Made by a program: the position numbers and the translations under genes. The notes beneath the pieces are model-generated. The model worked only from the letters and a program-made list of their open reading frames with translations. It ran no database searches and was not told the origin of the DNA. From the NCBI GenBank assembly GCA_022791135.1, contig JAAVYM010000001.1, forward strand, positions 1 through 64,000: a stretch of DNA of 64,000 bases, given 5' to 3'. Positions 41,846 through 50,777 of the stretch are shown here, piece after piece. Origin of the DNA: Oscillibacter sp. (GTDB taxonomy: Bacteria > Bacillota > Clostridia > Oscillospirales > Oscillospiraceae). The stretch's first letter is position 1, and the number at the start of each line of letters is the position of its first letter.

Positions 41846-42584
41846 GATCCGGCCGGTTTTGTTCTGGCTTTTGATCTGGCAAGGGGGGAGCATGGCTCTG
41901 GCGGTGGCGCACTCCGGTGGAAAGCTGCTGCTGGCCTCTCCGGTCCAGGCGTCCCTCCGGCTCTTGGAGTTGCTGCCCACCCCGGCCTTCTGGCGGGCGG
42001 TGGGAAATTCCTCCGCGCGCATCCTGGGCGGGTTCCTGATTTCCTGCGCCCTGGCCGTTTTATTTGCGGCCCTGGCGGCGGGACGGCCTTGGCTTCGGGA
42101 TTTGCTGGCCCCACCGGTGGCGGTGGTGAAGGCTGTGCCGGTGGCCTCCTTTATCATTCTGGCTCTGGTCTGGCTGGAGGGCCGGTCCTTGTCGCTGTTC
42201 ATCTCCGGGCTGATGGTCTTTCCACCGGTGTATCTCAACGTGCTGGAGGGACTTGGACGGACGGACAGGAAGCTGCTGGAGCTGGCCCGGGTCTATCGAA
42301 TTCCCCGGTCACGGCGGCTTTGGGGAATCTACCTGCCTCAGGTGCTGCCTTATTTCCGCTCCGCCGCCTCCTTGGCCCTGGGACTTTGCTGGAAGGCCGG
42401 TACGGCGGCGGAGGTCATCGGACTGCCGGCGGGAACCATCGGCGAGCGGCTGTACACCGCAAAGGTTTACCTGGAGACGCCGGACCTCTTTGCCTGGACC
42501 GCCGTGATTTTGGGCCTGGCAGCGGCATTTGAGCGGCTGTTTCTGGCAGCGGTGGACACGCTGGCAGAAAGGGTGGGAGGATAA
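41835..42584 (+). CDS. ABC transporter permease (SsuC/ThiX-like)
   Basis: 249 aa, about six membrane helices. The EAA loop region is ELARVYRIPRSRRLWGIYLP, followed by KAGTAAEVIGLPAGTIGERL, typical of the nitrate/sulfonate/HMP permease family. ATG 41835 lies within the end of the lipoprotein gene and the last base is shared with the ATPase start, so the three genes are translationally coupled. Confidence 0.92.
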   Translation: MEFKIRPVLFWLLIWQGGSMALAVAHSGGKLLLASPVQASLRLLELLPTPAFWRAVGNSSARILGGFLISCALAVLFAALAAGRPWLRDLLAPPVAVVKAVPVASFIILALVWLEGRSLSLFISGLMVFPPVYLNVLEGLGRTDRKLLELARVYRIPRSRRLWGIYLPQVLPYFRSAASLALGLCWKAGTAAEVIGLPAGTIGERLYTAKVYLETPDLFAWTAVILGLAAAFERLFLAAVDTLAERVGG

Positions 42585-43141
42585 TGGAAATTCGTGTGGA
42601 GGGGCTTTGCAAATCCTACGGTGGCAAGCAGGTGCTGACGGACCTGAGCGCCGTGTTCCTCCCGGGGATCACCTGCATCAGCGCGCCCTCCGGGACGGGG
42701 AAGACCACCTTGCTCCGGCTGCTGCTAGGGCTGGAGGAGGGCGACGGCGGGGCCATATATGGAGCGGACTGCCGCTGGGCTGCGGTCTTTCAAGAGGACC
42801 GCCTGCTGGAGAATCTGTCCCCTGCCGCCAATCTGCGCTTTGCCTTGGGGGAGATCCCGGAGGCGGCAGGAGCGATGCTGGAGGACCTGGGGCTGGAACT
42901 GGCGGACGCCAGGCCCGTCTGCAAATGGTCCGGAGGCATGCGGAGGCGGCTGGCCCTGGCCCGGGCGTTGCTGGCCCCGGCGGAGGCGTTGGCCCTGGAC
43001 GAGCCCTTTGCCGGGCTGGACCGGGAGAGCCGGGAGCGCTGTCTGGCCTGGATCCGCAGGGCGGCGTCGGAGAAACCGGTGCTGCTGGCTACCCACGAGC
43101 TGGCGGGGCTGGAGAATGTGCCGGTTCTCAGGCTGGCGTGA
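42584..43141 (+). CDS. ABC transporter ATP-binding protein
   Basis: 185 aa, short for the family (usually about 240). Walker A APSGTGKTTLLR (about 34-45), Q-loop AAVFQEDRLLENLSP, signature KWSGGMRRRLALARALL, Walker B ALALDEPFAGLD and H-loop LLATHELAGLEN are all present, so it is complete but trimmed in the helical domain and at the C-terminus. Closes the NMT1 operon; a strong terminator follows. Confidence 0.94.
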   Translation: MEIRVEGLCKSYGGKQVLTDLSAVFLPGITCISAPSGTGKTTLLRLLLGLEEGDGGAIYGADCRWAAVFQEDRLLENLSPAANLRFALGEIPEAAGAMLEDLGLELADARPVCKWSGGMRRRLALARALLAPAEALALDEPFAGLDRESRERCLAWIRRAASEKPVLLATHELAGLENVPVLRLA

Positions 43142-43151
43142 CGGAAAGAGG

Positions 43152-43192
43152 AACCGCCCCTTCGGAGTGCGTCTCCGGAGGGGCGGTTTTTC
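43152..43192. terminator. Strong terminator between convergent genes
   Basis: AACCGCCCCT / AGGGGCGGTT outer helix with inner CGGAG/CTCCG, then TTTTTC on the plus strand. It may also serve the minus-strand HAD gene. Confidence 0.85.
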
Positions 43193-43198
43193 TTTGGT

Positions 43199-43816
43199 TC
43201 AGCAGTTTACCGGGATACCGGCGTCGCGAAGCTGGCGGCGCAGATGAGCAACGTCACCGCCGAAAACCGCGCCGTCCATGCCTGCGTCCCGGGCGCCTTG
43301 AATGTTGGCGGGCAGGTCATCGATGAAGAAGCATTCCTCCGGCTTCAGGCCGTATTCCCGAAACAGCACTTCGTAAATTTCCCGCTGGGGCTTGAGCAGC
43401 TTCCAGAGGGCAGAGATGATTTTTCCGTCAAAGCACTCGCTGCCCGGAATCAGGCCGAAGTACCGGTCATTGTCCGCACCGGCGTTGGAGAGCAGGTAGA
43501 TGCCGTATTGCATGCCCTTCAGCTCGCGGATCAGTTCTGCCATGCCCACTACCGGGATGGGTGCGGGCTTCCACCAATTCAGGGTCAGCTCTCGGGCTAC
43601 GCCGTGGAGGCGCTCCGGCAGACGGCGGCACATGGCTGCGATTGCCTCCTCGGACTCGATCATTCCCTGATCCAGCAGCGTCCACTCCTCCCGGCCATAA
43701 ACCTCCTGCTTCAGCTGCTGCTGGTCCTCCTCCGGAAGCTCCAGCCGTTCCACAAAGATGTCCGGATACCAGTGTATCAGCACATTGCCCATGTCAAACA
43801 CGATGTTTCGAATCAT
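43199..43816 (-). CDS. HAD-family phosphatase
   Basis: 205 aa. Motif I DMGNVLIHW (nucleophile Asp about 8), motif II LLSNAG, motif III Lys in LLKPQREIYE and motif IV FFIDDLPANIQGA give a complete HAD-IA active site resembling YihX-like sugar-phosphate phosphatases. ATG 43816 follows AAGGAGGCAGTC. It lies 37 nt downstream of the double permease on the same strand, so it may be part of the importer operon. Confidence 0.9.
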   Translation of the reverse strand: MIRNIVFDMGNVLIHWYPDIFVERLELPEEDQQQLKQEVYGREEWTLLDQGMIESEEAIAAMCRRLPERLHGVARELTLNWWKPAPIPVVGMAELIRELKGMQYGIYLLSNAGADNDRYFGLIPGSECFDGKIISALWKLLKPQREIYEVLFREYGLKPEECFFIDDLPANIQGARDAGMDGAVFGGDVAHLRRQLRDAGIPVNC

Positions 43817-43853
43817 GACTGCCTCCTTATATTTTACGCTTTTCGCCGCCATA

Positions 43854-45743
43854 TCAGGACTGCTTGGAGAACTTGGCCTTCAACCGCTCCAGGCGCTTGC
43901 GGCGTTTATCCTTCAGTTCCAGGCGCTCACCCAGATCCCGGGAGCCTACGCCATAGACCAAATACAAGATGACGCCGGAGACAAGCATGATGAACACTGT
44001 AGACGCGCAGCGGCGGCCCGAGGCGTTGACATTGTAGCCATACAGCCCCTCTTCGGCGCACATGGACTGGATGACCATGGCGTAGGACGTGCCATAGGAG
44101 CTGGCGAAGGTGGCGGACATGTCGTACTCGGTGAAGAGGGCGTTGAAGTTCAGGGCGAAGACCGCCAGCACTGAGGGCAGGATGATGGGCAGCTTCACCT
44201 TGAAAAAGGTGAAGGCGCTGCTGGCCCCCAGATTCCGGGCGGCGTCTTCCAGCTCCTCGTCGATGGCGTAGAAGGCCGCCTTGATCATCCGCAGGGAAAA
44301 GGGCAGCTTCACCACCGTGTAGGCGATGATGATGAGGAGGCGGACGTTTTCGGCGTAGTAGAGATTCGTATTGCCCACATACCAGACGCTCTCACTGTTG
44401 AAATAGGTCCGGTAGGAATAGCAGATTAAAATGGTGGGCAGCAGCCAGGGGAAGAGCAGGGCGTATTCCAGGACGGTGCCGGATTTTTTGTTCCGGTTTT
44501 TGAAGATGTAGCTGCACGCCGCCACCACGATGACGCAGGCCAGGGCCGCCGCGATGGCGGACATGATGAAGCTGGTGCGGATGCCGCCCAGAGTTGCCTC
44601 GTTGGCAAAGAGGCCGGAGATGGAACCCTTTCGGGTTTTATAGGTGCCCCGGCTGGTGAGGTACTGGTAGTCTTGGGAGCCGAAGAAGTTCACCAGTGTC
44701 CAGTTAGAAAGGTCCAGCTTCTTCATCCTGATGGCCCCGTAGGTTTGGAAGGAAAAGACGATGATCATCACCACGGGGATCATGTAGATGATAAAAAGCA
44801 CATAGGCGTAAATGTGGGCCAGGACATTGGCCGCGGGGTTGTCGATCTTCTGCTTTTGCAGCTTGGCCTTGGTCTTGGACACAGAGAGGTAGTGACCCTT
44901 GCGCTCGTAAGAGGACAGCACCGTCAGCAGCACGATGGTGAACATGGCCAAAATGACGCTGAGCAGCGCCGCCCGGGCCTGGGGGAACGCCTCGTCGGCC
45001 ACGGAGGAACCCGCCAGGCGGACAATCTCCGGGTTGATGGAGTCGTAGCCCAGGAGCGTCGGCGCGGACATGGCGCAAAGGCCCGTGATGAAGGTCATCA
45101 CTGTCAGGGAGAACATGGTGGGGACCAGGGTGGGAAAGACCACCTTCCACAAGACCTTGAAGGGCTTGGCACCCATGTTCCGGGCAGCCTCCACGGTGTT
45201 GTAGTCGATGCCCCGGATAGCGTTTCGGAGGAAGAGGGCGTGGTTGCTGGTGCAGGCGAAGGTCATGGTGAACCACACCGCGTTAAAGCCGGAGAACCAA
45301 TCCGGATTCATGCCCGGGAAAGCGTTGACCAGCATGGTGGTGATGATGCCGTCGCTGTCGTAGAGAAAGAGGTAGCCGGTGACCAGGGCCACGCCGCTGT
45401 AAATCAGCGTGGTCATGTAGCCCAGGCGGAGGATCTTCGCGCCCTTGATGTCGAAATACTCCGTCAGCAGCACGATGGACACGCCCACCACGTTTACCGT
45501 CACCACCAGGCCCACGGCCAGCTTCAGGGAATTCCAGACGAAGGAACGCATGTTTCCCGCGAAGAAGAAGCGGATGACCGCCAGGGGGTCCCGCTCCCCG
45601 GCGGCGTTGACGGTGCCGAAGATGCTGGTCAGGGTGTTCAGGCAGGGCAGCAGCATAAAGCCGAAAAACAGATAGGCAAAAAAGGCCGCGCCGAAAACCT
45701 TTGCCAAAAGCGCGGGATGGAAGCGGCTGGAACGCGCGTTCAT
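43854..45743 (-). CDS. Fbp/Afu-type ABC permease, two permease domains fused
   Basis: 629 aa with about twelve membrane helices in two homologous halves. Each has an EAA-type ATPase-contact loop: TVEAARNMGAKPFKVLWKVV in the first and ELEDAARNLGASSAFTFFKV in the second. Such fused permeases serve Fe3+, phosphonate or phosphoglycerate-like importers with FbpA-type binding proteins. It starts 12 nt after the ATPase stop. The C-terminus is a basic tail. Confidence 0.93.
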   Translation of the reverse strand: MNARSSRFHPALLAKVFGAAFFAYLFFGFMLLPCLNTLTSIFGTVNAAGERDPLAVIRFFFAGNMRSFVWNSLKLAVGLVVTVNVVGVSIVLLTEYFDIKGAKILRLGYMTTLIYSGVALVTGYLFLYDSDGIITTMLVNAFPGMNPDWFSGFNAVWFTMTFACTSNHALFLRNAIRGIDYNTVEAARNMGAKPFKVLWKVVFPTLVPTMFSLTVMTFITGLCAMSAPTLLGYDSINPEIVRLAGSSVADEAFPQARAALLSVILAMFTIVLLTVLSSYERKGHYLSVSKTKAKLQKQKIDNPAANVLAHIYAYVLFIIYMIPVVMIIVFSFQTYGAIRMKKLDLSNWTLVNFFGSQDYQYLTSRGTYKTRKGSISGLFANEATLGGIRTSFIMSAIAAALACVIVVAACSYIFKNRNKKSGTVLEYALLFPWLLPTILICYSYRTYFNSESVWYVGNTNLYYAENVRLLIIIAYTVVKLPFSLRMIKAAFYAIDEELEDAARNLGASSAFTFFKVKLPIILPSVLAVFALNFNALFTEYDMSATFASSYGTSYAMVIQSMCAEEGLYGYNVNASGRRCASTVFIMLVSGVILYLVYGVGSRDLGERLELKDKRRKRLERLKAKFSKQS

Positions 45744-45755
45744 GCAGCCACCCCC

Positions 45756-46778
45756 TTACGCCCCGGCGGCGGGGTAGGCCATCACGTCCCGGGGGTCCAT
45801 GACAACCTTGACCTTCTGGCCCGCCTCATAGATGTTGACGCCGTCGTTTTTCTCGATAACCTTGATAATTTGACCGTCCACGGCGATGGAGTACTTGATG
45901 TAAAGCCCGTAGTACTCCCGACTGTCCACCACGCCCTCCAGCACGGCGCAGCCGGGTTTGGGGTCCGCGTTGACGTGGATGCGCTCCAGGCGGATGTAGT
46001 TGTGGGCCGCGGGGTCGACGCCGCCCCCGGCCCGGTTCAGCTCCTGGACCACGGCGGGAGTGAGCGGGTTGATGTCGCCGATGAAGTTGCAGACAAACTC
46101 GGTGGCGGAGTGGTTATAGACTTCGTTGGGGGTGCCGATCTGTTCCACCACGCCCTTGTTGAAAACGGCGATGCGGTCTGAGAGGGTCAGCGCCTCCTCC
46201 TGGTCGTGGGTAACATAGATTGTGGTGATGCCGAAATCCTTCTGCATGTTTTTCAGCTCGTTGCGCAGCTGGACCCGGAGCTTGGCGTCCAGGTTGCTCA
46301 GCGGCTCGTCCATGCAGATGATGGCGGGTCCCGTCACCAAAGCCCGGGCGATGGCCACCCGCTGCTGCTGCCCGCCGGAGAGCTGGGAGACGGCCTTGGC
46401 CAGCTGCTCGTCGCTGAGGTCCACCTTTTTGGCGATGTCTCGGACCTTTTGATCGATCTCCGCCTTCTTGTTCTTTTTCACCTTCAGGCCGAAAGCGATG
46501 TTGTCGTATACGGTCATGGTGGGGAAGAGGGCGTAGCTTTGAAAGACGATGCCGATGTTGCGGTTTTCGATGGGGACATGGGTGATGTCCCTGCCCTTGA
46601 CCTCCACGGTGCCGGAAACCGGCTCAATGAACCCGGTGATGGTCCGCAGGGTGGTCGTTTTCCCGCAGCCCGAGGGGCCGAGGAAGGTGAAGAACTCCCC
46701 CTCCTTCACGTGGATGCTGATATCATGAAGGGCGGTGAAGTCGCCGAACTTGACGACGATATCATTGAGCCGGATCAT
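45756..46778 (-). CDS. ABC transporter ATP-binding protein (FbpC/PotA-like)
   Basis: 340 aa. Walker A GPSGCGKTTTLR (about 37-48), Q-loop IVFQSYALFPTMTVYDNIAF, signature QLSGGQQQRVAIARAL, Walker B IICMDEPLSNLD, H-loop YVTHDQEEALTLSD, and a C-terminal TOBE-type regulatory domain (about 245-340). ATG 46778 with GGGGAG; the longer frame runs into the binding-protein gene. Middle gene of the binding protein-ATPase-permease importer. Confidence 0.95.
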   Translation of the reverse strand: MIRLNDIVVKFGDFTALHDISIHVKEGEFFTFLGPSGCGKTTTLRTITGFIEPVSGTVEVKGRDITHVPIENRNIGIVFQSYALFPTMTVYDNIAFGLKVKKNKKAEIDQKVRDIAKKVDLSDEQLAKAVSQLSGGQQQRVAIARALVTGPAIICMDEPLSNLDAKLRVQLRNELKNMQKDFGITTIYVTHDQEEALTLSDRIAVFNKGVVEQIGTPNEVYNHSATEFVCNFIGDINPLTPAVVQELNRAGGGVDPAAHNYIRLERIHVNADPKPGCAVLEGVVDSREYYGLYIKYSIAVDGQIIKVIEKNDGVNIYEAGQKVKVVMDPRDVMAYPAAGA

Positions 46779-46818
46779 GGCGCGAATCTCCCCTTTTTTC
46801 TGATTTTTGGTCTGAAAC

Positions 46819-46849
46819 CTATGGCGGGCCGAATTTCGGCCCGCCATAG
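46819..46849 (-). other. Long hairpin between binding-protein and ATPase genes
   Basis: Near-perfect palindrome CTATGGCGGGCCGAA / TTCGGCCCGCCATAG (about 15 bp, 1-nt offset) with no T-run. This is the usual 3'-protecting or partially terminating stem-loop that lets the binding protein be made in excess over the membrane parts. Confidence 0.7.
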
Positions 46850-46879
46850 ATGAAAGCTGCCTGGCGCGGGCGGCGGCGG

Positions 46880-48172
46880 TCAGGCCGCGGCCTCTTGGGT
46901 CAGGGTGGCCCAGTCCAGATTGTCCCAATCGGGAGTGGGGGCGGGCTTGCTGGCGTCGGCCCAGTAGAAGCCCAGGTTGGTCATGATGTTGGTCCACTCG
47001 CTGGAGTGAGCGGCCACATACTCGGCGTAGGTCATGTTGGCGCCCTCTACCTGGCTCAGGGCGAAGTTCTTCAGCGTGTAGATGCTGGGGACTCCGCCGG
47101 GATAGAGGATGTCGGCGGCCTCGGTGTTGCAGGGATAGGAGTCGAATTCCTCGCCCCAGGCGGCCTGCACGTCGGCGGAGCCGAACCACTCGGCAAACGC
47201 CTTCACCGCTTCGGTCTCCTCTTCGGAGCGGCCGGCCTTATCCAGGATGCCGATGTACTCGGCAATGTAGTAGGTGCCGTCGGCAATATCCACCAGCGCC
47301 CAGTTCTCCGGCTCCATGGTGCCCGTCAGGGGCTTGTCGGAGCTTTCCGCCGCGGCGTCGATCTTGCCGTACAGGGAGGAGGAGTAGAAGGTGGAGACCT
47401 GGACGTCGCCCTTGTTGAGAGGATCGAAGCCGTACTTATAGTCGTCGCCGCCGCTCTTACCCTCGGCGCAGTACTTCCACAGGGTCTTCCAGCCGTCTAC
47501 GCTGATGCCGCCCGCCGGGGAGGAGGGGTCGACAAAGGCATAGAGCATGGCGGAGTTGATGTTGGCGTTGGTGGTGCCGCCCACTTTGTTCTGACGGTAC
47601 CAGGTGTAGCCGCAGTCTACAATGTCGGCCCAGTGGTCAAACTTCAGCTCCGCGCCATTGGTGCCCAGCTCGTCGTTGCGGTAGAGCATCAGGACGTTTT
47701 GGATGACCAGACCGTAAGCCTGACCGGGATAGACGTATTCACCCACATCGCCAGACCAGGAGGGCGTCCAGTCCACCAGCTTCAGGTTTTCATACTGACC
47801 GTTGATGACCTGGCTCCAGCGGGTTTCGTTCAGGCCGAAGAGGATATCGCCGTCCTTGTTCTCGTTGGCGGCCTGGATGGCGGCCGTGTCGCCGGAGATG
47901 ACGCTGTTGTCGTCAATGCTGATGGTGAAGCCCGCGTCCTTGGCCTCGTTGATCAGCCAGGTGGTGCGCTCGGTGGAGTTGGAGTTGGAGTAGATGCGGA
48001 TCGTGTAGCCGGAGTAGTCCTTGTCCTCGCCGCCGCTGTCGGCGGGAGTCGTGGAGTCGCTGGGTTGCTGGCTGTCCGCGGGCGGCTGCTCGCCGCCGCC
48101 GTCCTTGCCGCCGCAGGCGGCAAGGGAAAGAACCATGGCCAAGGCCAGCAGAGTCGCAAGAATCTTTTTCAT
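46880..48172 (-). CDS. ABC transporter substrate-binding lipoprotein (Fbp/spermidine-type)
   Basis: 430 aa. Signal peptide MKKILATLLALAMVLSL and lipobox LAACG, followed by a Gly/Asp/Pro/Ser linker and an extracellular solute-binding domain of the type II PBP fold (YSGYTIRIYSNSNSTERTTW; DILFGLNETRWSQVINGQYE). Ligand unknown; the importer class takes Fe3+, thiamine, 2-aminoethylphosphonate or phosphoglycerate. GGAG precedes ATG 48172. The response regulator upstream on the same strand is the likely activator. Confidence 0.92.
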   Translation of the reverse strand: MKKILATLLALAMVLSLAACGGKDGGGEQPPADSQQPSDSTTPADSGGEDKDYSGYTIRIYSNSNSTERTTWLINEAKDAGFTISIDDNSVISGDTAAIQAANENKDGDILFGLNETRWSQVINGQYENLKLVDWTPSWSGDVGEYVYPGQAYGLVIQNVLMLYRNDELGTNGAELKFDHWADIVDCGYTWYRQNKVGGTTNANINSAMLYAFVDPSSPAGGISVDGWKTLWKYCAEGKSGGDDYKYGFDPLNKGDVQVSTFYSSSLYGKIDAAAESSDKPLTGTMEPENWALVDIADGTYYIAEYIGILDKAGRSEEETEAVKAFAEWFGSADVQAAWGEEFDSYPCNTEAADILYPGGVPSIYTLKNFALSQVEGANMTYAEYVAAHSSEWTNIMTNLGFYWADASKPAPTPDWDNLDWATLTQEAAA

Positions 48173-48294
48173 TTCATCGTCTCCTTGTCTAAAAATCTGC
48201 GGGGAAACCAATGCTTCCATGGTTATAGTATACAAGGAGAGCGGGCGGAAAAAAACCGGGCAGAACTGCGATTGTTCGGCCAATCCTGTCGAAA

Positions 48295-48322
48295 AGACAG
48301 CGGCTGCCAAAAGACAGCCGCC
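48295..48322 (-). terminator. Terminator of the sensor/regulator operon
   Basis: Minus strand GCGGCTG / CAGCCGC with loop TCTTTTGG, followed by TGTCTTTTC; immediately downstream is a CTGTC/GACAG inverted repeat that could be a regulator site for the importer. Confidence 0.6.
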
Positions 48323-48336
48323 GTTTTTGTATATTT

Positions 48337-49092
48337 TTACAGCTCCGTCCGGCAGCGATCCTGGTACTCCGAGGGGGACATACCCACGAGTTTTTTAAAC
48401 GTACTGCCGAAATAGGTTACATCCCGATAACCGACCGCGCCGGCGACCTCGTAGACCTTCCGGCGGCAGTCCTTTAAAAGCTCCATGGCCTGGTGGATCC
48501 GGTACTGTGTCAGGTAATTGATGACGGTGTAGCCGGTCTCCCTTTTGAAGACGTGGCTCAGGTGGCCCTCGCTGACCTGAAGGTGCTGGGCAATGGTGGT
48601 GATGCTGATGTTCTCGTCGGCATAGTGCCCGGCGATGTACTGGAGGGCCTGAAGGACGTACTTGCTTTTGTCCCCCTTGCTCAGGGGCATCACGTCCGCC
48701 GGGGCCAGGGAGGTTAGCTCCCGCTCTTTTTGGCGGACCTTATCGATGGCGGCGATCAACTCCTCATTCCGGAAGGGCTTGAGCAGGTAATCGTCTGCCC
48801 CCAGCTTCAGGGCGCTTCGGGCGTAGGTAAAATCGCTGTAGGCGGTAAGGAGAATGACGTGGGCCTTACAGCCTTGAGCGCGCAGCTCCGTCAGCATCTC
48901 GATGCCGTCCAGCCGGGGCATGCGCACATCGGTGATGATCAGGTTGGGGCTGTACTGCTCCACGGCGGCCAGGCCCTCTTCTCCGTTGGAGGCCTCCCCC
49001 ACCAGGACGCAGCCCCGGGCTGCCCAGTCCATGCCCAGCTGTATCCCCCGGCGAACGACCGCCTCATCGTCAACGACCAGAACCTTCAGCAT
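48337..49092 (-). CDS. YesN-type response regulator (receiver + AraC HTH)
   Basis: 251 aa. Receiver domain 1-120 with DDE acidic pocket (VVDDEAVVRRGI), phosphorylation Asp in LIITDVRMPRLDG (about 55), Thr/Lys switch in LLTAYSD and LLKPF. AraC-type double HTH at about 150-250 (ISITTIAQHLQVSEGHLSHV; VGYRDVTYFGSTFKKLVGMS). It overlaps the kinase gene by 23 nt. Divides the sensor genes from the ABC importer it probably activates. Confidence 0.95.
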   Translation of the reverse strand: MLKVLVVDDEAVVRRGIQLGMDWAARGCVLVGEASNGEEGLAAVEQYSPNLIITDVRMPRLDGIEMLTELRAQGCKAHVILLTAYSDFTYARSALKLGADDYLLKPFRNEELIAAIDKVRQKERELTSLAPADVMPLSKGDKSKYVLQALQYIAGHYADENISITTIAQHLQVSEGHLSHVFKRETGYTVINYLTQYRIHQAMELLKDCRRKVYEVAGAVGYRDVTYFGSTFKKLVGMSPSEYQDRCRTEL

Positions 49093-50776
49093 AGAAATCC
49101 TCCTTTCGCCCCATGGGCAGGCGCAGCCGGACCTGGCTTCCCTCCCCAGACAGGACCGCGGCGGAAAGGCCGTAACCCGGGCCGTAGTGCAGGCGGATGA
49201 TGCTGTCGACGTTGAAAAGCCCCAGGTGCCCGCCGGGGGCCTGCTTGTCCGGGCAGTTGACCGCGTCCAGAATTTCCCGGGGAATGCCGGGGCCGTTGTC
49301 GGAAACGGTCAAAATCAGGTCCCCGTCCGCCTCCTCTGCCCAGAGCTTGATATAGCCCTCCTCCAAATCGGCCACGCCGTGAAGGATGGCATTTTCCACC
49401 AAGGGTTGGAGGGCCAGCTTGGGAACCAGACAACTGCGGTAGCGCTCCTGCACGTCGATTTCGCAGGTGAAACGGTCCCCAAAGCGGATGGATTGGATGG
49501 ACAGATACCGCTCCACCAGATCCAGTTCCCGGTCCAGGGTGACGATTTCGTTCCCGGAAATGGCGGCCCGCAGAATGGCGGCGAGGTTGGTGGCCAGATC
49601 CGCCACCTGGGGGACGTGGTGAGCTACGCCCAGCCATTTCACGGTATCCAGGGTGTTGTAGAGGAAATGGGGATTCAGCTGAGCCTGCATCATGCGGAGC
49701 TTGGTTTCATTCAGCTCCCGCTGACGGCGGAGATTCCGCTCCAGATTGGCCCGATACTCTTCCGTCATACGGTTAAAGCTTCCCGCCAGGCGGCCCAGCT
49801 CATCTTCCCGCCCGGTCTCCAGGCGGACGTCCAGCCGGCCCCGTTCCACCTCACCCATGGCCTGGTCCAGCTGGTGAACGGGCTGGGAGAGGTAACGGCT
49901 GAGAAGCCAGGTGCACAGCAGACTCAAAAGCACGCACAGCGTGCCCACAAAGGCGCTGACAACATAGATGGCGTCCATGACCCGGCCGGTGAAGGTCCGG
50001 GGCTGTTGAAGAATCAAGGTAAAGCCCGTAGCCTCGTGCCGGGCGGCATAGAAGCGGTACTCCCCGTCTGCCCCAGTAAGAGGCGCGCCGGAGAGAAGCT
50101 GGGTGCGGAGGGCGCTCACCGTCTCGGCAGCCTGCGCTGGGCGGGAGTAATACACCGTCCGCCATTGCCGGTCCAGCAGCAGCACCTCGCATGTGGCGTT
50201 GTACCGTTCGCCGAAGAGACGGAGGAAACCAGTTTGGTCCATAGAGGCGGTAATATAACCCAGCAGCTCGCCCCCGTGCCCCCGGACGGCCCGGGCGGCA
50301 GAAAGGCCCCCGTCGGGTTCGGAACGGAAGATGAGTCCCGGTTCCCCGCCGGCAGCGAGAAGCAGCCCCCAATGGGTGTCCATCGCCTGAGCGGGCAGGG
50401 CCGCGCCGGTGGTGTAGCAGCAGAGTCCGCTGCTATCGGCAATGTCGAAGCGCATATAGTCCCGTAGCGGTTCCGTGGTCCGGTAGAGGACCTGATAGAG
50501 CGTCCTGGAGCCGCCTCCACCCCTGTGGAAGGCACTGTGAACCACTGTGCTGCCGGCCAGATCTTCCGTTATGCGGCCGCAGGCGGCGCACAGCTCGTCC
50601 AGAGCGGACTCCAGGTCCTCTAATTGCAGCTCTGCCTGGCGGGCCAGCCCGCTTTCGGTCCGCTGCACCTGAAGGCGGAGCATCAGCGCTCCGCCCAGCA
50701 GCAGGGGGGCCAGGGCTGTAAGCAGCATAGCGGCAAACATCCGGTTGCGGAAGGAGCCGCGAAGCCATTTCCTCAT
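49070..50776 (-). CDS. YesM-type sensor histidine kinase
   Basis: 568 aa. Membrane helix at about 15-35, extracytoplasmic sensor domain (about 36-270), second helix (about 272-297), HAMP (SRYLSQPVHQLDQAMGEVER), then the His_kinase domain with H-box QLNPHFLYNTLDTVKW and ATPase motifs LVENAILHGV and DNGPGIP. It begins 1 nt after the stop of the solute-binding lipoprotein gene, implying that the lipoprotein is part of the sensing complex. Confidence 0.95.
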   Translation of the reverse strand: MRKWLRGSFRNRMFAAMLLTALAPLLLGGALMLRLQVQRTESGLARQAELQLEDLESALDELCAACGRITEDLAGSTVVHSAFHRGGGGSRTLYQVLYRTTEPLRDYMRFDIADSSGLCCYTTGAALPAQAMDTHWGLLLAAGGEPGLIFRSEPDGGLSAARAVRGHGGELLGYITASMDQTGFLRLFGERYNATCEVLLLDRQWRTVYYSRPAQAAETVSALRTQLLSGAPLTGADGEYRFYAARHEATGFTLILQQPRTFTGRVMDAIYVVSAFVGTLCVLLSLLCTWLLSRYLSQPVHQLDQAMGEVERGRLDVRLETGREDELGRLAGSFNRMTEEYRANLERNLRRQRELNETKLRMMQAQLNPHFLYNTLDTVKWLGVAHHVPQVADLATNLAAILRAAISGNEIVTLDRELDLVERYLSIQSIRFGDRFTCEIDVQERYRSCLVPKLALQPLVENAILHGVADLEEGYIKLWAEEADGDLILTVSDNGPGIPREILDAVNCPDKQAPGGHLGLFNVDSIIRLHYGPGYGLSAAVLSGEGSQVRLRLPMGRKEDFYAEGSGR

Positions 50777-50777
50777 C

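Noticed and set aside
42584-43141. ATPase truncated or pseudogene because it is only 185 aa
   Set aside because: Walker A, Q-loop, signature, Walker B and H-loop are all present in order.
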